From: Chara braunii
Taxonomy: Eukaryota > Streptophyta > Charophyceae > Charales > Characeae
Assembly (NCBI GenBank): GCA_003427395.1
Contig: BFEA01000005.1
Coordinates: forward strand, 8,199,428 to 8,233,138
Reading direction: 5' to 3'
DNA length: 33,711 bases
Both the position numbers and the translations under genes were made by a program. Within the stretch, counting starts at the first letter, position 1. Each line of letters begins with the position of its first letter. Under the pieces are notes generated by a model, which did not search any database, was not told where the DNA came from, and saw only the letters and a list, made by a program, of their open reading frames with translations. Shown here in pieces: positions 29,246-33,711 of the stretch.

Positions 29246-29683
29246 CTATTCGCATATGGAATCCAAATATTTTGAGACGATGACTATTTTCATATCATGT
29301 GTCACGTGAAAAGAGTTAGTACGATCTCCATGGTAGCAGCATGTGCAGTCTTCGAGTAGCCTCCCGCGATCATCGTTGTTGCGCTCGTCTATGTCGAACT
29401 CGACTAAAAGGACTTGGTTCGGGAAATCGGGCCCGAAGATCTGCTTCGATATTCGGCAAGTCACGCACGAGTATATCTCTTAAAATTCCATTCAAATTGG
29501 TCGAGTTACAAATTTTGAACGGATAACGGTCTCCTCAGAACGGCGGGCAGTCATCACCTTCTCTCCGTAGAACGGCGGACTGTCATCATCTTCGGGGACC
29601 GAAAGGTAGCGGTATCCGGGAAGCCCAATCTTGCCAAACCACTCTAAACCATAAATGTTCTCAGTTGCGGCAACAACCGTCGT
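29246..29683 (-). pseudogene. Unrecognised gene fragment with two in-frame stops
   Basis: One minus-strand frame runs from 29683 to 29246 with two close stops near 29490-29480. The first part has YGLEWFGKIGLPGYRYL and an acidic SVPEDDD. The second has VLLVEFDIDERNNDDRG and CTCCYHGDRTNSFHV. No family is recognised. A pyrimidine-rich tract and TGCAG directly precede 29683, a good 3' splice site, so this may be a downstream exon of the gene to its right. The stops indicate decay, unless part is intronic. Confidence 0.45.
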
Positions 29684-29729
29684 CTGCATTCAATAAAAAT
29701 CAATGGGATATAAGCATAGTGTGAGTCTA

Positions 29730-30330
29730 ACGCCGGTATTGAAGATGTAGATGTCCAGCATCGCGCTAAGGGCAGTCGCACACATATCTCGTCTTCCCGT
29801 TGCGCAGTGTCACATCATGAGGTCTGGAGGCTGAATAATGCAGACGACGGTGAACGAATCGCAATTCGTTGTCCCTATGTTCGAATGTGAAATTTATTTC
29901 GTCGGAGTGATCAAAGAGGTAGTGGAGTTGCTGGTGCACCAAGTAGTCAACCCTCAAATCCAACTCATCCTTGAGTGCAGGATCTATGGCTAGCCTATTT
30001 TTGAACCGCGCAAGGGAACCAGTAAGCCGGGGTGTGTGAAATGCTCGAAATGAAGTGAGTTTGACATTATGAAATTTCTCCCTTGCGAGGAAAAAAACTC
30101 TTATTCGTCGACTGTCCACCTTCACGGCGGTGAAGAGCGTTACCACGGTGGTGTCACGATTACACACCCTCTCTCGACCAAAGTAGTCTATGATTACCGG
30201 CGCCGACGTCGTCGGTTTCCCGAGGCAAAACCAGACACAAAGTTTTTGATGCAACTTGTCCAAGGACGTCCACTTTAGTTTTTCACATAGATTGTGCTAT
30301 GCTTCCATCATCTCGGAGTTGTGGAAATTT
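29730..30330 (-). pseudogene. Unrecognised protein module, copy B of a tandem duplication
   Basis: The frame 30263-29766 codes for LCVWFCLGKP, PVIIDYFGRE, TVVTLFTAVK, FFLAREKF, LDLRVDYLVHQQLHYLFDHS and YVCDCP. It then has a TAG (29766-29768) where copy A has a Tyr codon, and continues in frame RDAGHL, matching copy A's CDDGHQL. Upstream (30330-30270) the match to copy A continues in another frame (IWKFPQLRD against LWEFPSSQE), so a frameshift is likely. No known family is recognised and function is unknown. The sequence after the stop could join the exon at 29683 across a short intron. Confidence 0.55.
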
Positions 30331-30356
30331 CCAAATAGGAAGGCTCACATAGCAGG

Positions 30357-30974
30357 TCAGGGCAACTGGTGTCCATCGTCACAGTAAGGACAATCGTAGA
30401 TCTGTCTCCGCCGACCACCTACGAATTCTAATATCTGGACACCCGAGCGGCGATGCAAAACTTTTCGTAGAGCGTAGTCATTGTAGTTGTCCTTGCGTTC
30501 CAACGTGAAGAATATCTCCTCACATAATCCGAAAAGGAAGTGAAGTTGAGCATGCACCAAACAGTCAACCCTTAGATTCAATTCTTTTGCGAGCGAAAGA
30601 TCTATTTCGAATCGATCAAGGAAGCACTTCAGAACACCCGCAGACGTGGGCTCGCAAAAGTCTTCCCTCACAAGGAAGAAAGCTCTCATTCGCTTACCAC
30701 AAAGCTTGGCCGCCGTGAAAAGAGTTAGTACAGGGGTGCCACGGTTGAACAGACTAACTCAGCCATGGTAGTCTATGATCACAGGCAAACGCAACTGCGG
30801 TTTCCCGGTGCAGTACCATGGGCAAAGTTTAGCATGCTGGTCGTCCATACAATCCCAGTCTAAGCGCAGTGAGTCCCACACATCTACCATATCCTCGACG
30901 TCAACCTTCTCCTCCTGACTGGATGGAAATTCCCAAAGTTGGACTTCTTCTAAACTCCAGTAGAGGTACCACAT
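30357..30974 (-). pseudogene. Unrecognised protein module, copy A of a tandem duplication
   Basis: One frame from 30974 to 30357 with a single TGA at 30759-30761. It shares with copy B, in the same order, KLCPWYCTGKP, LPVIIDYHG, TPVLTLFTAAK, FFLVREDF, LNLRVDCLVHAQLHFLFG and YDCPYCDDGHQL. The TGA aligns with a CGA Arg codon in copy B, so it is most simply a C-to-T change at a CpG. The N-terminal part is acidic (EEKVDVEDMVD). The two copies are clearly related but differ at about half of positions by eye, so the duplication is old. Confidence 0.6.
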
Positions 30975-30984
30975 ATTTGACCCT

Positions 30985-31240
30985 CTATTCTATTGTAGTT
31001 TGAACATTAACAACACATGTTTCGGGTTCAATACAACCGTCGAGGCCGACCCCAGCTTCGACATGCAGATAATCGCTGTCGAGACTGACCGTTCCTCGTG
31101 TCCAAATATTTTTGTTCATGATGATAAGATCCATGTCCACATTCTCTATTGAAAAGGAATACTTGCTCGCGTACGACGAGGTTTCGTAGGACGTTGTCTC
31201 GTATACAACGCCGCACGATCGTGTGTCGTCCTCATCCATC
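30985..31240 (-). CDS. Candidate exon of an unrecognised gene
   Basis: The open frame begins just after a strong 3' splice-site-like sequence (TTTCTTGTCCTGCAG, ending at 31241) and runs to a stop at 30985. Its product is Tyr/Ser-rich at first, then acidic with VDMDLIIMNKNIW and DYLHVEAGVGLDG. No family is recognised. It is in a different frame from copy A just downstream, so the two would need splicing or are separate. Confidence 0.35.
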
Positions 31241-31336
31241 CTGCAGGACAAGAAATCGGAATTAGTTCGCAGTTAACGTCTCATCATTATCTTTGCGGAG
31301 TTTGTAATTAACAAATCTGAATGAGTTCGCATTTAA

Positions 31337-33070
31337 CTAAACAGGCACGTCGGACGGACCGAAAAGACAATCGTCCCCAAGGGCAACAAGTGCTTTCTCG
31401 CAGACGGATGCCGGTATTGTAAGGCCTGTTACGAATTTTGCTTTCATCCGTTCCTTTGCGGAAGGGTCTTCTCCAGGAATAAACCACGTTTTTGGCGCGT
31501 TGCCATTTTTCCTCGTCTGAAGTGGAAAGTTTTCACCTCTTCGTCCAAGCGCCGGAGTACCTTTCGAGAAGATCGGATGAGTGACCTGTAGGCACCCACC
31601 ACTGTATACATAAACAAACGAAATTTGGAGAGGAACGATCGTCGACAACCTCAGACTGTGCCCTACCTACCCAGAATGGGACACCTTGAGACACTTCCTC
31701 ATCGGGTGGCCTGACAATCACAAAATCACCTTTGTTTATATGGCACTGGGGGTCGAAGTTCACTTTTGGACGGCCCGCCCTTGGTCCTACATATATAAGC
31801 GAAGCCTCTGGCGAAGGAGGGTCGATTTCTTGAACTTCGACCACAGTTTCGACTGATTGTGGCCTGGAGGTGTTAGGGTAGATCTCGGGCTTGTCCGCCT
31901 CGAGGACATCCTCTTCCTCACCCTCTTCTGTGTCCTTCTTCTTTTTCTCTTGCATCATATCGTCCGCCTCGACGAACATCGCTTTCCAGTAAGACAAAGC
32001 AACCTCCCGCTTTTCGACCTCCTCCTTCCTATATATCTGCCACATGTGTCTGTGCTGTTTGAGGACGTCAAGGAATTTTGGACACTGTCACGAGCCATCC
32101 GAAAATCTTTTTTAACGAATCGGGGAATAACACATGGTTGTGGAGGGGAGGTAGGGTCTGCATACTCTCCATCCAGAACTGGGAACCAGTGAACTGGTCT
32201 GCCTTCCGGCTTCCATTCCGCATCGGTGCAGTACTTTTTGTACACCATGACGGGACTACCGTCCTGCATGAAGAATTTGAAGAGGTGTGGTTTCAACACG
32301 CCGACGATGCTTTTGTCGACATATCGATCCACTACCCTGCGCCAATGGGCAATGTGATCGAGCTCAATGCACTTCGGCGGTATCTTGTGCGCCGACTCGA
32401 TAAACGAGAATAACTGCTTCATGGTATAAGCATCGTTGTCGTTCAACTTTTTCGAGAAAACACTAAAAGTCGCGTCTATGTCGGTATATGTGTGGCCAAC
32501 GAGCATAAACCCCACTTCGACATCTTCGAAAATCCCGAATTTTACGAGAAGTGAGGCCAAGCACATAAGGTATTGATTTTTGTTTACCCTCCAGCAGTTG
32601 TCCGCCTGGATTCGGAGGTGGCGTGGCCATTTCTGTCCTGACGCTTGCAACTCACATAGAGTCTGCATAACGCACGTCATGGTGTCATCGGAACCGTGCA
32701 CATAGAAAGGTAAATACATATAAACATAAATCGACAGTTTCCTCCCGTGAGCTACAACTGCGGTGAGGTTTGTTTTCATCATCATGTCGTGTCGATGGTC
32801 CTTAGAGTAATTATATATGCCGATGTGAGGAATGGTTGTCTTTTTCTGATCCATTCCATCCACTATAAGACAGTGGTATTCCGCGGGGTTCAAAATAGAA
32901 CGAAGTTTCCAGTCAGCGTAATCCGCACGGTGAACGACCTGATCCAGTTGGTGTTTACGGTGCTTTTCATCGAAATCCTTACGGTCACGAAGGCGAAGGG
33001 CGTTATCTCTGGCTTGTCTAAGGCGGACACACTCGCCACACTTTGCAACAAAAAAATTGTGGCAAATTTT
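31337..33070 (-). pseudogene. DUF7869-type protein (probable transposon-related RNase H-like), broken
   Basis: The frame opens at 33070 with VAKCGECVRLRQAR, then CLIVDGMDQKKTTIPH, LRIQADNCWRVNKNQYLM and GFMLVGHTYTDIDATFS. The DGMDQ, DNC-x3-NKN and VGHT-x2-DID blocks in this order are characteristic of DUF7869 proteins, multicopy in many plant, algal and animal genomes and probably transposase-related; the acidic residues in these blocks would be the active site. The frame changes near 32090 into a charged region (EKKKKDTEEGEEED) and then an SH3-like GDFVIVRPPDEE and VPFWVGRAQ segment. It changes again near 31545 before ending at 31337. A stop lies directly before the Cys pair (33071-33073), and the usual N-terminal part is missing. 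Two frameshifts and the truncation argue for a pseudogene; unrecognised introns are the alternative. Confidence 0.75.
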
Positions 33071-33232
33071 CTAGCAGGATGATCACGTGTGGACACCACA
33101 TTTCAACCGTTGGAAGTGTGTTTATAAATTGTTTGGCGAAGGGGGGTCATGTGTTCCACCAGAAGTGAAGAAAACCAACGCTGACCAAACATTAGGCTCC
33201 CTGAAACTGGTGTGTCCATCTGTTGGTCCATT

Positions 33233-33419
33233 TGTTGAAAGGATGTTGGTCCATCTGTTGACCATTTGTTGACAACTTGTTGAAAGCTTATTGAAGACTT
33301 GTGGATAACTTTTTGGAACGTGTTGAGAACGTGTTGAAACGTGTTGAAAAATTGTTGAAACGTGTTGAAAACTTGTTGAAACATGTTGAAAACTTGTTGA
33401 AACGTGTTGAAAACGTGTT
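33233..33419 (+). repeat. Minisatellite with 21-bp period (alternating 10- and 11-base half units)
   Basis: Repeats of (G/C/A)TGTTGAAAAC and TTGTTGAAAC in strict alternation from about 33330, more degenerate to the left. In one plus-strand frame the 21-bp period encodes the heptad LLKRVEN repeatedly. There are no unique spacers, so it is not a CRISPR. Confidence 0.9.
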
Positions 33420-33606
33420 CACCTTTCGTAGAATGTTACGTTCTGTGTATGGGGGAAAAATCGTTATTTTTGGCTCATGTCGTCGGTTTTCGCCGTTTCT
33501 TCCAGTCATTTTCTCCTGCTGCACGATATGATATGCTCTTTCGCAAATGTCAATCGTTGAGTTTTTCAGTACTCCTGACATGCAACGACCACAATGACTG
33601 AAGATA

Positions 33607-33636
33607 AAGAGAGAGGGCCACAGAGAGAGAGAGGGC

Positions 33637-33711
<75 letters not shown>
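33607..33711. repeat. GA microsatellite reaching the window end
   Basis: A GA array with two copies of GAGGGCCACA near its start; it continues past the edge. Confidence 0.95.

Noticed and set aside
33233-33419. Regular short repeats resembling a CRISPR array
   Set aside because: Units follow each other with no unique spacers, and the window is eukaryotic.

Overview
This is a nuclear eukaryotic window, and most of it is repeats. A streptophyte is suggested by three things: a Ty3/gypsy retroelement primed by plant-type initiator tRNA-Met, a secreted FAS1 (fasciclin) gene, and a plant-like U2 snRNA sequence. Long GA/CT/GT arrays, scaffold Ns and a DUF7869-type gene would fit a charophyte alga such as Chara. 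The organism is an inference, not something read from the sequence.

Layout. (1) 1-10912: one decayed Ty3/gypsy LTR retrotransposon on the minus strand. Its 5' LTR is at 8744-10912, its primer-binding site at 8732-8743, and its 3' LTR is cut by the window edge (1-799). Reading right to left it encodes gag, protease, an acidic linker, RT-RNase H, a PHD-like finger with integrase, and two extra genes (ORF2, ORF3) between integrase and the 3' LTR. The last three junctions are stop/start overlaps (ATGGGTGA, ATGA, ATGA). The element is dead: it has several in-frame stops, at least two frameshifts, and an integrase that has lost all three catalytic acidic residues. (2) 11.7-19.7 kb and 24.6-26.4 kb: scattered tRNA-like sequences with A and B boxes, some with a body and A-rich end, that look like a SINE family. 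(3) 12613-13236: an intact secreted FAS1 gene, the only clearly intact host protein gene. (4) 17494-17665: a U2 snRNA copy lacking the stem IIa region. (5) 21.4-22.2 kb: GT/GA arrays around a 571-base assembly gap. (6) 22.9-23.9 kb: a diverged solo LTR of the same family as the large element. (7) 28.2-29.2 kb: a G-rich tract, nested inverted repeats and degenerate tandem repeats. (8) 29.2-33.1 kb, minus strand: remains of a DUF7869-type gene followed by pieces of an unrecognised gene family, including a module duplicated in tandem.

How the parts relate. The retroelement genes form one transcription unit driven from a TATA-like site conserved in all three LTR copies. Gag, protease, RT-RNase H and integrase are the standard replication set. 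ORF2 (tentatively Alba-like, nucleic-acid binding) and ORF3 (acidic and Pro/Ser-rich) sit where other elements carry env or accessory genes. A short fold-back repeat family occurs three times (17.2, 20.6 and 25.9 kb).
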